64,000 bases of DNA from DASZTV01 sp035550655 (GCA_035550655.1 DASZOU010000037.1:23072-87071); one strand, 5' to 3'. Shown: positions 45,830-54,676, counted from the first letter of the stretch. Numbers and translations: made by a program. Notes: generated by a model not told the origin, from the letters alone.

Positions 45830-46876
45830 TCACACCAGCCGGCGGCGCACCCAGTAGACAGCGAGGCCGAGCAGGGCGACCGCGAGCCCGACGAAGATCG
45901 CCGACTCGAGCCATTGGAACGCCCAGAACCGTGACGCCGGCTGGTACGACACCACCTCGTGGTAGCTCAGCCCGACGTTGTGCACGCAGCTGCGAACCGC
46001 CGCAAGCACCTGCGGCGGAGGGGGTCCGCTCTTTCGGATTCCGCTTGCGGGCGGCTTGATCGACATGATCGCTGAGCACGCCTGCCTGATGAAGGCAGAC
46101 GTCGGCGGATGACCCGATGAATCCGCGAGCGTCGTTCCCAGCGTCCATGCGTGGCCGATGTCAGGGCTGTGTGGCACCAGCTTCTGCACCCCATTGGATG
46201 TCCGCATCAGGTCCACCGGTGTGCGCGGCGTGAGGGCCACCGCCTTCGTAAGTGGCGTCAACAGGTGTTGGCGCACCACGAGCTGCATGACCATCCTCAC
46301 CGCGACGAATCCGCCTAGCGTCACGGCCATCGCCGCGAGCGTCCGGCGCAGCACTGCGCCCGCCGCCACACCCAGGGCATACGCGAACAATGCGTAGGCG
46401 ACCGGGACGATGCCGCGTTGGCTGAAGATCGCCGGATCGATGCGACTCGTGTCCGTGTGATCCAGCGGAATGGACCACCAGGTGAAAGCGAAGGTCAGCA
46501 GTCCCGCCGCGAGGGCGACAACGAGCGCGCCAACCCCGATGCGAGTGACAAGCCAGCGAGTGCGGCTGACACTCTGCGTCCAGGCCAGCCGGTAGGTGCC
46601 GCTCTCCAGCTCGCGACTGACCAGCGGTGCCCCGAGGAATACGCCGAGCACCAGCGGGACCGCGACCAACGCGGGCCCGATCAGCCGCACGTGGAGGTCG
46701 GCGCGGCTCAGCTCGGAGGAGTCGGCGCCACAGGACAAGCCGCTGCAGGACCGCAAGGCCGCATACAGATGGCTGAGGTGAGGACCCGTGACGCCGAGCA
46801 GCAATCCGGCGGCCAGCACCAACGCCGCCGATACTGCCGTCGACATCCGTATCTGCCGGAATGCCACCCAGGTCAT
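45830..46876 (-). CDS. ABC-2 type transporter permease
   Basis: A 348-residue membrane protein with about six helices and an extracytoplasmic loop between helices 5 and 6 (about residues 245-320) that contains Cys and a Pro-rich stretch. The YRLAWTQSVSRTRWLVTRI segment after helix 2 is typical of ABC-2 permeases of regulator-ATPase-permease operons. It probably exports a lipid, peptide or antibiotic with the adjacent ATPase. Its ATG overlaps the ATPase stop by 4 bp. Confidence 0.85.
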   Translation of the reverse strand: MTWVAFRQIRMSTAVSAALVLAAGLLLGVTGPHLSHLYAALRSCSGLSCGADSSELSRADLHVRLIGPALVAVPLVLGVFLGAPLVSRELESGTYRLAWTQSVSRTRWLVTRIGVGALVVALAAGLLTFAFTWWSIPLDHTDTSRIDPAIFSQRGIVPVAYALFAYALGVAAGAVLRRTLAAMAVTLGGFVAVRMVMQLVVRQHLLTPLTKAVALTPRTPVDLMRTSNGVQKLVPHSPDIGHAWTLGTTLADSSGHPPTSAFIRQACSAIMSIKPPASGIRKSGPPPPQVLAAVRSCVHNVGLSYHEVVSYQPASRFWAFQWLESAIFVGLAVALLGLAVYWVRRRLV

Positions 46877-47736
46877 CGCGCCACCCCCAGGACGGGGCGA
46901 AGCGGCGGATTCGCCTCCGGACCGCCGCCCATGTAGGCGAGCACCACGTCTTCGAGACTGAGCTCGTCGACCCGCCAGGCCGGATCATGGATCGTGGCCT
47001 CCGTCCGCACGATCGCGGTGGTCTGCTTCTCCGTGTGGCTCGACCAGATGACCTGCAGGTCGGCCGGCAGCGTCGTGAGGTCCCGACGCACCCCGCTGAT
47101 CCGCCGGTGCGTGGCCAGCAAAGCGTCGACGTCGTCGGCCAGCTGTACTCGCGCGGCTGAAAGCAACACAAGAAAGTCACACACCCGCTCGAGGTCTGCG
47201 ACCAGGTGCGACGACAGCACAACGCTGGTTCCGTGCTCGGCGACGTACGCCGTCAAGGTCGCGAGGAAGTCGCGCCGGGCGAGCGGATCGAGTGCGGCGA
47301 CCGGTTCGTCGAGCAGCAGCAGGTCGGGCCGCTTCGCCAGCGCAAGGGTCAGCGCGAGCTGCGCGCGCTGACCGCCGGACAGCTTGCCGGCCCGTTGTTT
47401 GGGATCGAGGCTCAGGGCTTCGACTCGTTCGGCCGCGAACGCCTGGTCCCATGAGGGATTGAGATGCGCGCCGAACTGCAAGTGGTCCGCTACCGACAGC
47501 GCCGCATAGACGGGAGCGTCCTGCGCCAAGAAGCCGCACTGGCCGTCCACCTCGACGCTGCCTTCAGTCGGCTCCAGCAGGCGCACGGCGAGGTGAAGCA
47601 GCGTGCTCTTGCCCGCGCCGTTCGGCCCGACCAGGCCGGCGATCCGCCCCTCAGGGACCTCGAGGTTGCAGTCGCGCAGCGCCCACTTGCGGCCGTAGCG
47701 CTTACCGAGGCCGGCGGCCGTCAGGATGCTCGTCAT
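46873..47736 (-). CDS. ABC transporter ATPase of the GntR-controlled exporter
   Basis: A 287-residue ABC ATPase: Walker A GPNGAGKST, signature LSGGQRAQLALTLALA, Walker B LLLLDEPVAALDPLARR, switch His VLSSHLVADL. The C-terminal 70 residues are an accessory domain of the bacitracin/DRR-type exporters. It powers the permease encoded downstream. It overlaps the GntR gene and the permease gene by 4 bp each. Confidence 0.92.
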   Translation of the reverse strand: MTSILTAAGLGKRYGRKWALRDCNLEVPEGRIAGLVGPNGAGKSTLLHLAVRLLEPTEGSVEVDGQCGFLAQDAPVYAALSVADHLQFGAHLNPSWDQAFAAERVEALSLDPKQRAGKLSGGQRAQLALTLALAKRPDLLLLDEPVAALDPLARRDFLATLTAYVAEHGTSVVLSSHLVADLERVCDFLVLLSAARVQLADDVDALLATHRRISGVRRDLTTLPADLQVIWSSHTEKQTTAIVRTEATIHDPAWRVDELSLEDVVLAYMGGGPEANPPLRPVLGVAR

Positions 47737-48125
47737 GCGATCTCCCGCGCCGATGCGAGGCGAAAGGTGTCGCGAAACAGCGCCTCGATGCTCTCGTCAT
47801 CGAGGCCGGCGGCTCGCGCCTTCACGAGCCAGCGCTCCAGCTCCCTTCGCAACGGCAGCTGCGCGGCGAGCGGCGCGTCGGACAGCGTCGCCGTAACGAA
47901 GGTGCCGACACCAGGACGGCCGGCGACGAGGCCGGCGTGCTCGAGCTCGCGATAGGCCTTGAGCACCGTGTTGGGGTTGATCGCCAGGGTCCCGACCACG
48001 TCCTTGACCGTGGGCAGCTGGTCGCCGGGCTCGAGTAGCCCTAGCCGCAGCGCGTGCCGGACCTGCTGGACGATCTGCAGGTAGGGCGAGACGCCCGACC
48101 GGCTGTCCAGATGGAACTCGATCAC
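47733..48125 (-). CDS. GntR-family (YtrA-type) transcriptional regulator
   Basis: A 130-residue protein with an N-terminal winged helix: VSPYLQIVQQVRHALRLGLLEPGDQLPTVKDVVGTLAINPNTVLKAYRELEHAGLV is the GntR DNA-binding pattern. The short helical C-terminus lacks a large effector domain, as in YtrA. It heads and probably represses the ABC operon that follows. GTG 48125 with GAGGAAGCCC upstream gives MIEFHLDSRSG, typical of the family. A perfect palindrome lies 25 bp upstream of it. Confidence 0.9.
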   Translation of the reverse strand: MIEFHLDSRSGVSPYLQIVQQVRHALRLGLLEPGDQLPTVKDVVGTLAINPNTVLKAYRELEHAGLVAGRPGVGTFVTATLSDAPLAAQLPLRRELERWLVKARAAGLDDESIEALFRDTFRLASAREIA

Positions 48126-48149
48126 GGGCTTCCTCGCATCGGCAAACAC

Positions 48150-48177
48150 CTATTCATCTAGTTGCCTAGATGAATAG
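48150..48177. promoter_or_regulatory. 12-4-12 palindromic operator upstream of the GntR gene
   Basis: CTATTCATCTAG (48150-48161) is followed by TTGC and then the perfect reverse complement CTAGATGAATAG (48166-48177). This AT-rich perfect palindrome stands out in a 70 percent GC region, 25 bp upstream of the GntR start codon and 42 bp before the divergent MmcQ/YjbR start. It is the likely autoregulatory binding site of the GntR protein. Confidence 0.8.
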
Positions 48178-48218
48178 CACCACCGGTCCGCTTGCTGGTC
48201 AAGTACGTTCTCCACGTG

Positions 48219-48602
48219 GTGAGCCTCGACCGCGCCGCCGAGATCGCCCTCGGGCTGCCCGGCGCGGAGGAGGTCGACCGCCGGGGTCAGCGCACCTGGC
48301 GGCTCGGTGAGAAGACATTTGCCTGGGAGCGCACGTTCTCCAAGGCGGACATCCGCCGGTACGGCGAGGAGCCGGTGCCCGCCGACCCGATCCTCGCGGT
48401 CCGGGTGGCGGACGAGGCCGAGAAGACCGCGGTCCTTGCCGAAGACCGACCGGGGTTCTTCACCATTCCGCACTTCGACGGCTTCAACGCCGTCCTGATC
48501 GAGCTCGGGCGGGCGAAGGTGGCGGACGTCCGCGAGGCGCTGGTCGACGCCTGGCTCGTCTATGCCCCGCCTGCGGTTGCGGAGCGTTACCTCAAGAGCT
48601 GA
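48219..48602 (+). CDS. MmcQ/YjbR family protein
   Basis: A 127-residue protein of the MmcQ/YjbR family (CyaY-like fold): RTWRLGEKTFAWERTFSKADIRRYG, PADPILAVRVADEAEK, FFTIPHFDGFNAVLIEL and LVDAWLVYAPPAVAERYL. It is often called DNA-binding, but the function is unproven. GTG 48219 (VSLDRAAEIAL) is favoured; GTG 48216 and TTG 48192 are possible. It is divergent from the GntR gene across the palindromic operator. Its 3' end overlaps the convergent efeB by 11 bp. Confidence 0.82.
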   Translation: MSLDRAAEIALGLPGAEEVDRRGQRTWRLGEKTFAWERTFSKADIRRYGEEPVPADPILAVRVADEAEKTAVLAEDRPGFFTIPHFDGFNAVLIELGRAKVADVREALVDAWLVYAPPAVAERYLKS

Positions 48603-49833
48603 AGAGCGCTCGTGCGTACCAGTCCGCGGCATCCTGCACGCCGGGCAGCGCAAAGAAGTAACCGCCACCGACGGGAGACACGTAGTCGATCATCGGCTCG
48701 CCGACGAGACGCTTCTGCACCGCTTCGAACTGCGTGCGCAGGTTGCGCTGGAAGCAGTTGAAGATCAGCCCCATGTCGAGGTTGCCGTTGAGGTCGACGC
48801 CGCGGTCGTAGTTGTAGCCGCGTCGCAGGATGCGCGAGTACTCCGACTCCGTCGTCCTCGGGTTGGCAAGCCGGATATGAGCGTCGAGCGGGATGACAAG
48901 GCCATTCGGATCGTCGCGGTAGTTGGGGACGTCGTCCTCCTGGTACCCGTCCAGCGGCGCGCCCGAGTCGCGCTTGCGGCCGATCATGCCTTCCTGCTCC
49001 GCGAGCGAGACGCGGTCCCAGAACTCGATGAACATCTTGATGATTCGGCAGACGTGATAGCTCCCGCCCGCCGCCCAATCCGGCTCGGTCCCGTCGCGTT
49101 GAGCCCAGAGCAGCGCCCTCGACACGAGGTTGTTGCTGACATTCGGGTTCGCGATCCCGTCTTTGAATCCGAGGTGGTTGCGCGGCGTGCCCGAAGGCCG
49201 CGGCGGCGAGATGAAGCCATCGATTCGCCATCGCAGCTGCATGCCGCCGCGGGTGTGCTTGGCGATGTCGCGCAAGGCGTGGATGGCAACGTCGGGACTT
49301 CCTGCGCAGATCTGCAGAAGCAGGTCCCCGCCAGTCTGTGCGGGGTCGAGATTGTCGTTGGGGAAGGCGCGCATCGGCGAGAGATGCACCGGCTTGCGCC
49401 CATGAAGCCCGTATCGATCGTCGAACAACGACGATCCGACGCTTGCGGTGATGGTGAGCCCGTCTGCCGGAACCTCCGGACCGACCGTGCCGCTGTCTGA
49501 GGGCGGAGCGCTCTTCCCGAGAGCATGTGGCTTCCCGCCGGCCGTGAGGAAGCGCGCGCGATGGGTCAGCGTCTTGAGCAGCTCCACCAGGCCGCCACGG
49601 TGATCTGCGGTGACATCAAAGGCCGCGTAGCAGGCAGCGGGCGGCGCCGGCGTCACGATGCCCGCCTGGTGGGCTCCGTGGAACGGCACCGCGGCAAGCT
49701 TCGCCGCCGGCCCACCGTTGGGATTGCGCGCCGGCGGGCCGTCCTTCTGCAGCCCGGGACGGGGGACGGGGAGAGCCGCGCCGAGCGCAGCCAGCCCGGA
49801 GCCGGTGAGGAAGTTGCGACGGTCGAGGTTCAT
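48592..49833 (-). CDS. efeB: Tat-exported Dyp-type haem peroxidase
   Basis: A 413-residue EfeB-like peroxidase. The N-terminus has a twin-Arg signal (RRNFLTG, residues 5-11). GFKDGIANP is the GxxDG motif with the distal Asp; proximal haem His is in LDAHIRLANPRT; distal Arg is in ILRRGYNYDRG; PVGGGYFFALPG closes the domain. It can take iron from haem or oxidise Fe(II) in ferrous iron uptake. Its ATG overlaps the efeO stop (ATGA), as in efeUOB operons. Confidence 0.93.
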   Translation of the reverse strand: MNLDRRNFLTGSGLAALGAALPVPRPGLQKDGPPARNPNGGPAAKLAAVPFHGAHQAGIVTPAPPAACYAAFDVTADHRGGLVELLKTLTHRARFLTAGGKPHALGKSAPPSDSGTVGPEVPADGLTITASVGSSLFDDRYGLHGRKPVHLSPMRAFPNDNLDPAQTGGDLLLQICAGSPDVAIHALRDIAKHTRGGMQLRWRIDGFISPPRPSGTPRNHLGFKDGIANPNVSNNLVSRALLWAQRDGTEPDWAAGGSYHVCRIIKMFIEFWDRVSLAEQEGMIGRKRDSGAPLDGYQEDDVPNYRDDPNGLVIPLDAHIRLANPRTTESEYSRILRRGYNYDRGVDLNGNLDMGLIFNCFQRNLRTQFEAVQKRLVGEPMIDYVSPVGGGYFFALPGVQDAADWYARALFSS

Positions 49834-50729
49834 CAGGTGTTTCCTACCTGCAGGAGGTCGGGAATCGGTGCCAGCCGCTCGTCGGCTTGGCCCGCAGCGG
49901 CATCGATCGCTTCGCGCTTGCGGCGCGGGAGAGACTTGATCGCTGTCCAGTGGCCGTGGTGATGTGCGGTGCGTGCCACATTGACGAGCCGGGACAAGTC
50001 GTGGCGGGCTTTCCCGACGAGGTGAGGTCGCCGCTGTTTGATCAGCGGCGCGAGCAACGTGAGCACCTTATGGGTGGCCTGAACATCGGCGGTGACAGAC
50101 GCGAGGGCGGTACCGCTGCCGTACTCGTCGTTGCCACTGAGAGTGTCCCGCACCGCGTCCTCGATGATCTCGTGGCTGCGCAGCACGAAGTTGCTCGCAC
50201 CGTCGACGTCGGTCGGGATCGCCTTGGCCAGCGACACGTGAGTAAGGGTCGTCACCGCCCCCGCGAGCTTCCTCGCGTCGTTGCGCGCCGCGGCGAGGCG
50301 CCCGTGCCACAGGTCCCGCTCGACGCAATGAAAGCCGGTGAACTTCGGGTCGCGCACTCCCCCCGAATGGCCCGCGGCGGTGCCGTCGATTCGTTGCCCG
50401 AGATCGCCGAACACGCCGTACGCGCTGTTGTCCTGGCCGATGCGCAGCCAGATCAGCCGGGCGTCGAGCCACGTTCGCTTCGCACCCGCGCGATCTCCGG
50501 CTGCGAGCCGGCGCTGCAAGGTGTGAACTGCGGGCACCAAGGCCTCGATCCTGCCGTGCACGTAGTGGCGGTACTTGCGCAGGGCCGGGGCGAGGTCGCT
50601 CGGCTGCAACGGCTGGGCAGTGCTGCTGTGGGCCGACGCCGACCGCAACGCCCATTCGCCTGCCTGAGGAGGAGCTGCGGTCGCGCCAACCGCGAGCAGC
50701 GCGGCAAGTGCCAGAGCTGGAGTTCGCAC
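49833..50729 (-). CDS. efeO: EfeO-type (M75/imelysin) iron-uptake protein
   Basis: A 298-residue exported M75-domain protein with a signal peptide (about 1-20). The HxxE motif is in TGFHCVERDLWHG (about residue 137); YRHYVHGRIEALVPAV begins the helical domain, and DVDGASNFVLRSHEIIEDAVRDTLSG is typical. It binds ferrous or ferric iron for transfer to the EfeU permease. It lacks the N-terminal cupredoxin domain of E. coli EfeO. No efeU (FTR1-type permease) is found beside it. The start is GTG at 50729, without a clear Shine-Dalgarno. Confidence 0.88.
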   Translation of the reverse strand: MRTPALALAALLAVGATAAPPQAGEWALRSASAHSSTAQPLQPSDLAPALRKYRHYVHGRIEALVPAVHTLQRRLAAGDRAGAKRTWLDARLIWLRIGQDNSAYGVFGDLGQRIDGTAAGHSGGVRDPKFTGFHCVERDLWHGRLAAARNDARKLAGAVTTLTHVSLAKAIPTDVDGASNFVLRSHEIIEDAVRDTLSGNDEYGSGTALASVTADVQATHKVLTLLAPLIKQRRPHLVGKARHDLSRLVNVARTAHHHGHWTAIKSLPRRKREAIDAAAGQADERLAPIPDLLQVGNT

Positions 50730-50736
50730 CGGGGGA

Positions 50737-50756
50737 TAGTAAGGGTATCCTTACTA
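50737..50756. promoter_or_regulatory. Palindromic site at the efeO promoter
   Basis: TAGTAAGG at 50737-50744 and CCTTACTA at 50749-50756 form a perfect 8-4-8 palindrome (centre GTAT), only 7 bp upstream of the efeO start codon. Its position and AT-rich half-sites suit an iron-responsive repressor of the DtxR/IdeR or Fur type, but it does not match the consensus iron box exactly. Confidence 0.6.
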
Positions 50757-50855
50757 GCGCCGCAACCGAGGTGCAGGAAGTTCTCGACCGGTGGCGAAAC
50801 TGAACTCAGACTATGACACCAGCGTCATGGTCTGCGCACCTCCGGAGGCTCCTGC

Positions 50856-52259
50856 ATGCGACGCAGCAAGCTCGCCATCACGTCCTTCACCGGCCTTGCC
50901 GGTGTGCTGCTGTCGATCGCCGGAGCCGGTGCCGCGTACGCCGTGAGCGGCGGCGGCTACGGCTCACCGCAGCAGGACTGCCCGTGGGATGCCAGTGAGT
51001 GGAACACGCCGCAGTACATGACCTACGCGGGCTGCCACAACACCCAGCTGACGCTGGAGAGCGGCGGCATGACGGACGGCGTGCCCAACAACCGTTACAA
51101 CAACTCGCCGCGCCACGGCGAGCACGGCGCCGCCAACACCAGCTGGGTGCAGTTCGGGATCAACCAGTCCCCCAACGACGAGAACTCCAAGGGCACCGGG
51201 ACGCTCTACTCGCTCGGCTACCCGGGGCAGAGCTCCGCGACGCACGCGGGGTGCCTCTCGGTCAACACCGACGGCACCAACGGCGGCCCCGTCCCACAGG
51301 GCAAGAAGCCCGAGTCGGTGAGCAAGGCCGCAAACCAGAGCAAGTACGGGTGCGGCAACAACAAGAAGGGGGCGGGCTTCGCCCTCAACTGGGACTACTA
51401 CAAGGTGTACTGCCCGCTGGCCGCAGCGCTGCCGTCGTTCCCCTACAAGTGCCAAAGCATCCCGGGCGGGGACGTCGGCAACAACAGCCTGACGCCGGAC
51501 ACCGGCACGGACCAGAACCTCACCAAGATCCTCACCCAGGGCTTCATCCTCTACTACGGGATGGACGACAACAGCGACAACGGCGAGCACGACGGCGAAG
51601 GGCCCCGCAGCTCGCCGCAGACGCAGGGCTCCGAAGTCGGGCCGTCCGACGGCGGTGCGGTCATGCTCGCCTTCACGCCGTACCGGCTGGCGCAGTCCGG
51701 CACCCTGAGCCAGCCCGAGGGTCTGCTCAACGCGGGCACCGGATTCTGCGCCGACGGCATCTGCGCCGGTGCGACCACCGAGAAGCAGATGATCTACCAG
51801 GGTTGCGACGCCAACACCGGCAACGCGAAGTCACGAGACCGCTGCCCGGCCGGCCGCAAGAACTCTCAGCGCGACTCCTTCGACTACTCCGGTAAGCAGT
51901 GGGACCCGTACAACTGCAACAGCGGTGGCGAGCAGGACCAGCCGAGCAACAAGCCCCAGCCGGATGCTCCGAAGAACTGCGACACCGCGCAAAACAACGC
52001 CTCGCCCAGTGGATCGAGCAACACCAAGGGCGGGATGGACTACTGGCGGCGCCACGAAGCGCACACGGTCAGCAACGAGCCGGGCTTCCAGTTCTTCGAG
52101 GATCCGGACGCCATGGGGTCGCCGGCCCTGCCGATCTACCCGCTGCCGGCGATCTACGCCGGCACCTGCGGGGTCGCCCTTGGCGGCGGCGCGGTCGCCA
52201 TGCCCGACTCGCCGATCACGAACAAGGCACACCAGCTGCGGATCAGCACCGGCTGCTGA
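50856..52259 (+). CDS. Unrecognised secreted protein rich in Asn, Gly and Cys
   Basis: A 467-residue exported protein with a signal peptide (SFTGLAGVLLSIAGAGAAYA, cleavage about residue 30). The mature part is rich in Gly, Asn, Ser, Asp and Cys (about 14 Cys), with segments such as DCPWDASEWN, MTYAGCHNTQLTLESGGM, ILYYGMDDNSDNGEHDGEGP, and CGVALGGGAVAMPDSP. Many Cys suggest disulfide bonds outside the cell. No family was recognised. It starts an array of secreted-protein genes with an Mce-associated-like gene 4 bp downstream. Confidence 0.75.
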   Translation: MRRSKLAITSFTGLAGVLLSIAGAGAAYAVSGGGYGSPQQDCPWDASEWNTPQYMTYAGCHNTQLTLESGGMTDGVPNNRYNNSPRHGEHGAANTSWVQFGINQSPNDENSKGTGTLYSLGYPGQSSATHAGCLSVNTDGTNGGPVPQGKKPESVSKAANQSKYGCGNNKKGAGFALNWDYYKVYCPLAAALPSFPYKCQSIPGGDVGNNSLTPDTGTDQNLTKILTQGFILYYGMDDNSDNGEHDGEGPRSSPQTQGSEVGPSDGGAVMLAFTPYRLAQSGTLSQPEGLLNAGTGFCADGICAGATTEKQMIYQGCDANTGNAKSRDRCPAGRKNSQRDSFDYSGKQWDPYNCNSGGEQDQPSNKPQPDAPKNCDTAQNNASPSGSSNTKGGMDYWRRHEAHTVSNEPGFQFFEDPDAMGSPALPIYPLPAIYAGTCGVALGGGAVAMPDSPITNKAHQLRISTGC

Positions 52260-52263
52260 CCAG

Positions 52264-52788
52264 GTGGCCCTGACACGCCCGAGCCCTCGGGCGCTGGGCC
52301 TCGTGGGGCTGGTCGCAGCGCTTGCGTTCACGACCACGCTCGCGGGGCTCGAGTGGCGCCGCGCGGACCGCGACGCGTCTCATCTGCGCGCCCAGCTGCA
52401 CCACAGCGCCCTCCGGCAGGCTGTCGCCGCACGTGCGGTCGGAGTTGCCACGAACCTCTTCACCTACGACTACCGCAACCTGGCGGCGACGCAGCGCTAC
52501 CTGAGGTCTGCCGCCACCGGCGGGTTCGCCCAGCGCGAGGCGGCACACGACCCGGCCGTTCAGCAGCAGCTGAGGCAGGCGAAGGCGGTTGGGTCGGCGA
52601 CGGTCAAGGAGGTGACGGTCTCCGACGTCTCCGCGATGCAGGCGACCGCGTTCGTCGTCGTGATGACGCACGTGAGCAGTACGACGTCAGGCAGCGCTGA
52701 CGGGATTGCCTACCTGCATCTGCACCTGCGACTGGTTGGCGGGGTCTGGAAGGTCGACGACGTACAGAACCTCAGCGCGGCCAGCTGA
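52264..52788 (+). CDS. Mce-associated-like single-pass membrane protein
   Basis: A 174-residue protein with an N-terminal transmembrane helix (about 10-30) and an exported alpha+beta domain: NLFTYDYRNLAATQRYLRSAATGGF, then QAKAVGSATVKEVTVSDVSAMQATAFVVV, ending WKVDDVQNL. This is the layout of Mce-associated/NTF2-like proteins that stabilise Mce transport complexes. No mce genes are in the window, so the name refers only to resemblance. The GTG at 52264 is 4 bp after the upstream stop. Confidence 0.7.
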   Translation: MALTRPSPRALGLVGLVAALAFTTTLAGLEWRRADRDASHLRAQLHHSALRQAVAARAVGVATNLFTYDYRNLAATQRYLRSAATGGFAQREAAHDPAVQQQLRQAKAVGSATVKEVTVSDVSAMQATAFVVVMTHVSSTTSGSADGIAYLHLHLRLVGGVWKVDDVQNLSAAS

Positions 52789-52823
52789 CAGGAGTACGTT
52801 GCGGGTGACGAGGGGTGGTCCCC

Positions 52824-53522
52824 ATGACCGTTCGACACCTGTTCGCGATCATCACCCTCACCACGACCGGACTGCTGGTCGACGCCGGAGCCGCGACGCC
52901 GGCCGGCGCGGCAGTGTCGTTCACCTGCGTCCCCTCCGATGCCAACACCTGCGTCGTGACGATCCCGTTGACCTCCGACATGAACGAGGCGGTGACCTCG
53001 ACCATGCCGGACAACCAGCCGTGGTACCTGAACAACATCGACGGCAACGGAACCGTGCGGGCGCCGTACACGCTCACCGCCGATCAGTACGGCGGGAACT
53101 TCGACGGTCCGCCAGGTTCGACACAAGGCCATGTCTGGACCGAAACCCTCACGACCGGTGACAACGAACCATCTGGTGGCGACGCGGTACTCACGTTCCG
53201 GCACGTGAACAACACCACCGCCGTGCCGTACATATCGGTCGCCTACTCAGCACCTTCGACGGCCGTCCGCCATCAGGACGTGACGATCTCCGGGAAGGCG
53301 AAGCCGCGGCCCGCAAAGGGGCACTTCGTGCTGCAGCGCAAGGGCGGCGGGAAATGGAAGACGATCGAGACCCTGACCTATCGCGCCAGGACCCATACCT
53401 GGCAGACGACCTTCGTATGGACGGCCGCGCGGCACTCGACCGTCACGCTCCGCCTCGAGGCGACAAAGGCGCCGGGCCTGCTCGCGACGCCGACGCCGGC
53501 CTTCAAGATCCGGACGTCGTAG
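52824..53522 (+). CDS. Unrecognised secreted beta-rich protein
   Basis: A 232-residue exported protein with a signal peptide (about residues 1-30). A first domain with one Cys pair (FTCVPSDANTCVVTIPL) is followed by an Ig-like or carbohydrate-binding-like beta domain (YISVAYSAPSTAVRHQDVTISGKAKPRP, FVLQRKGGGKWKTIETL, and ARHSTVTLRLEAT). The second half resembles bacterial cell-surface repeats that carry K-W-K-T-I strands. The ATG at 52824 is preceded by AGGGGTGG. No function is assigned. Confidence 0.72.
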   Translation: MTVRHLFAIITLTTTGLLVDAGAATPAGAAVSFTCVPSDANTCVVTIPLTSDMNEAVTSTMPDNQPWYLNNIDGNGTVRAPYTLTADQYGGNFDGPPGSTQGHVWTETLTTGDNEPSGGDAVLTFRHVNNTTAVPYISVAYSAPSTAVRHQDVTISGKAKPRPAKGHFVLQRKGGGKWKTIETLTYRARTHTWQTTFVWTAARHSTVTLRLEATKAPGLLATPTPAFKIRTS

Positions 53523-53529
53523 CCCAGCG

Positions 53530-54657
53530 TCAGCCGTCGAGCTGGCTGGCGAAGCGCTCCGCGACCTCGAGGTAGCCGGCGACCATCTCCTCGACGATCT
53601 CGCGGGCCGGCTTGACCCGGTCCATGAGCCCGACGCCCTGACCGACAAAGTACGTCGCGAGCTGCTCCGCGCCGCTCCCCGCGGTCCGCGCGTCCCGGGC
53701 GATGCGCACCTGTGCGTTGGCGACGAGCATGCTCTGCAGGGGCATCGGGAGCGGCGGTGGCGCTGCCTCCGCCTCCCACTCGTCGGTCCAGGGAGTCCGC
53801 AGCATGCGGGCCGGCTTCCCCGTCAGTGAGCGGGACCGCACCGTGTCGCTGGACGTCGCGGTGAGGAACTTCTGCTTCACCACCGGGTCGGTCTCGGCCT
53901 CGGCCGTGGTCAGCCAGACCGAGCCGCACCACACGCCTTGGGCGCCGAGCGCCATCGCCGCCGCCACCTGCTCCCCCGTGACGATCCCGCCCGCGGCAAG
54001 CACCGGCGTCGGCGCCACCGCCCGAACCACCTCAGGCACCAGCACCATCGTCGAGACCTGGCCGGTGTGGCCGCCGGCCTCGGTCCCCTGCGCCACGATG
54101 ACGTCGACCCCCGCGTTGACCTGACGCTGAGCGTGCGACTTCGCGCCGACAAGCGCCGCAACGACGATGTCGCGAGCGTGCGCGCGGTCGATCAGCTCGG
54201 GCGTCGGCGGCCCGAGTGCGCTCGCGAGCAACCGGATGTCATGGGCAAGGGCGACATCGAGCAGCGTCGAGTTGGCCTCCGGCGACACGCTCATCACGCC
54301 GCGTCTGCCGGTACCCGCGCCTTCTGGGATCTCCGGCACGCCGTGGCGCGACAGGATGTCGTTGACGAATGCGACACGGTCGGCCGGAATGAGGTCGGCG
54401 GCCGCACCCGCGTCGGCGGCGGCGGGCGCGGTCGGGACGAAGTTCACCGGCAGCAGCAGGTCGACGCCGTACGACTTGCCACCGACCTGCTCGTCGATCC
54501 AGGCGAGGTCGGTCTGCAACCCCTCAGGGCTATGAGCGACGGCTCCCAGTACGCCGATCCCGCCTGCGTTCGTGACTGCCGCGACGACGTCGCGGCAGTG
54601 GCTGAACGCGAAGATCGGGAACTCGATACCGAGCCGGTCACACAGGGGCGTACGCAT
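53530..54657 (-). CDS. NAD(P)H-dependent flavin oxidoreductase, nitronate monooxygenase family
   Basis: A 375-residue FMN-binding TIM barrel. The N-terminus CDRLGIEFPIFAFSHCRDVVAAVTNAGGIGVLG matches the nitronate monooxygenase family, as do IVAQGTEAGGHTGQV (FMN and catalytic His), VLAAGGIVTGEQVAAAMALGAQGVWCGS. Family members oxidise nitronates or reduce quinones. The C-terminal 100 residues are helical as in class II. The gene lies on the minus strand, opposite the neighbouring secreted-protein genes, with only 7 bp to the upstream stop. Confidence 0.88.
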   Translation of the reverse strand: MRTPLCDRLGIEFPIFAFSHCRDVVAAVTNAGGIGVLGAVAHSPEGLQTDLAWIDEQVGGKSYGVDLLLPVNFVPTAPAAADAGAAADLIPADRVAFVNDILSRHGVPEIPEGAGTGRRGVMSVSPEANSTLLDVALAHDIRLLASALGPPTPELIDRAHARDIVVAALVGAKSHAQRQVNAGVDVIVAQGTEAGGHTGQVSTMVLVPEVVRAVAPTPVLAAGGIVTGEQVAAAMALGAQGVWCGSVWLTTAEAETDPVVKQKFLTATSSDTVRSRSLTGKPARMLRTPWTDEWEAEAAPPPLPMPLQSMLVANAQVRIARDARTAGSGAEQLATYFVGQGVGLMDRVKPAREIVEEMVAGYLEVAERFASQLDG

Positions 54658-54676
54658 GCCGCATTATTACGCGGCC

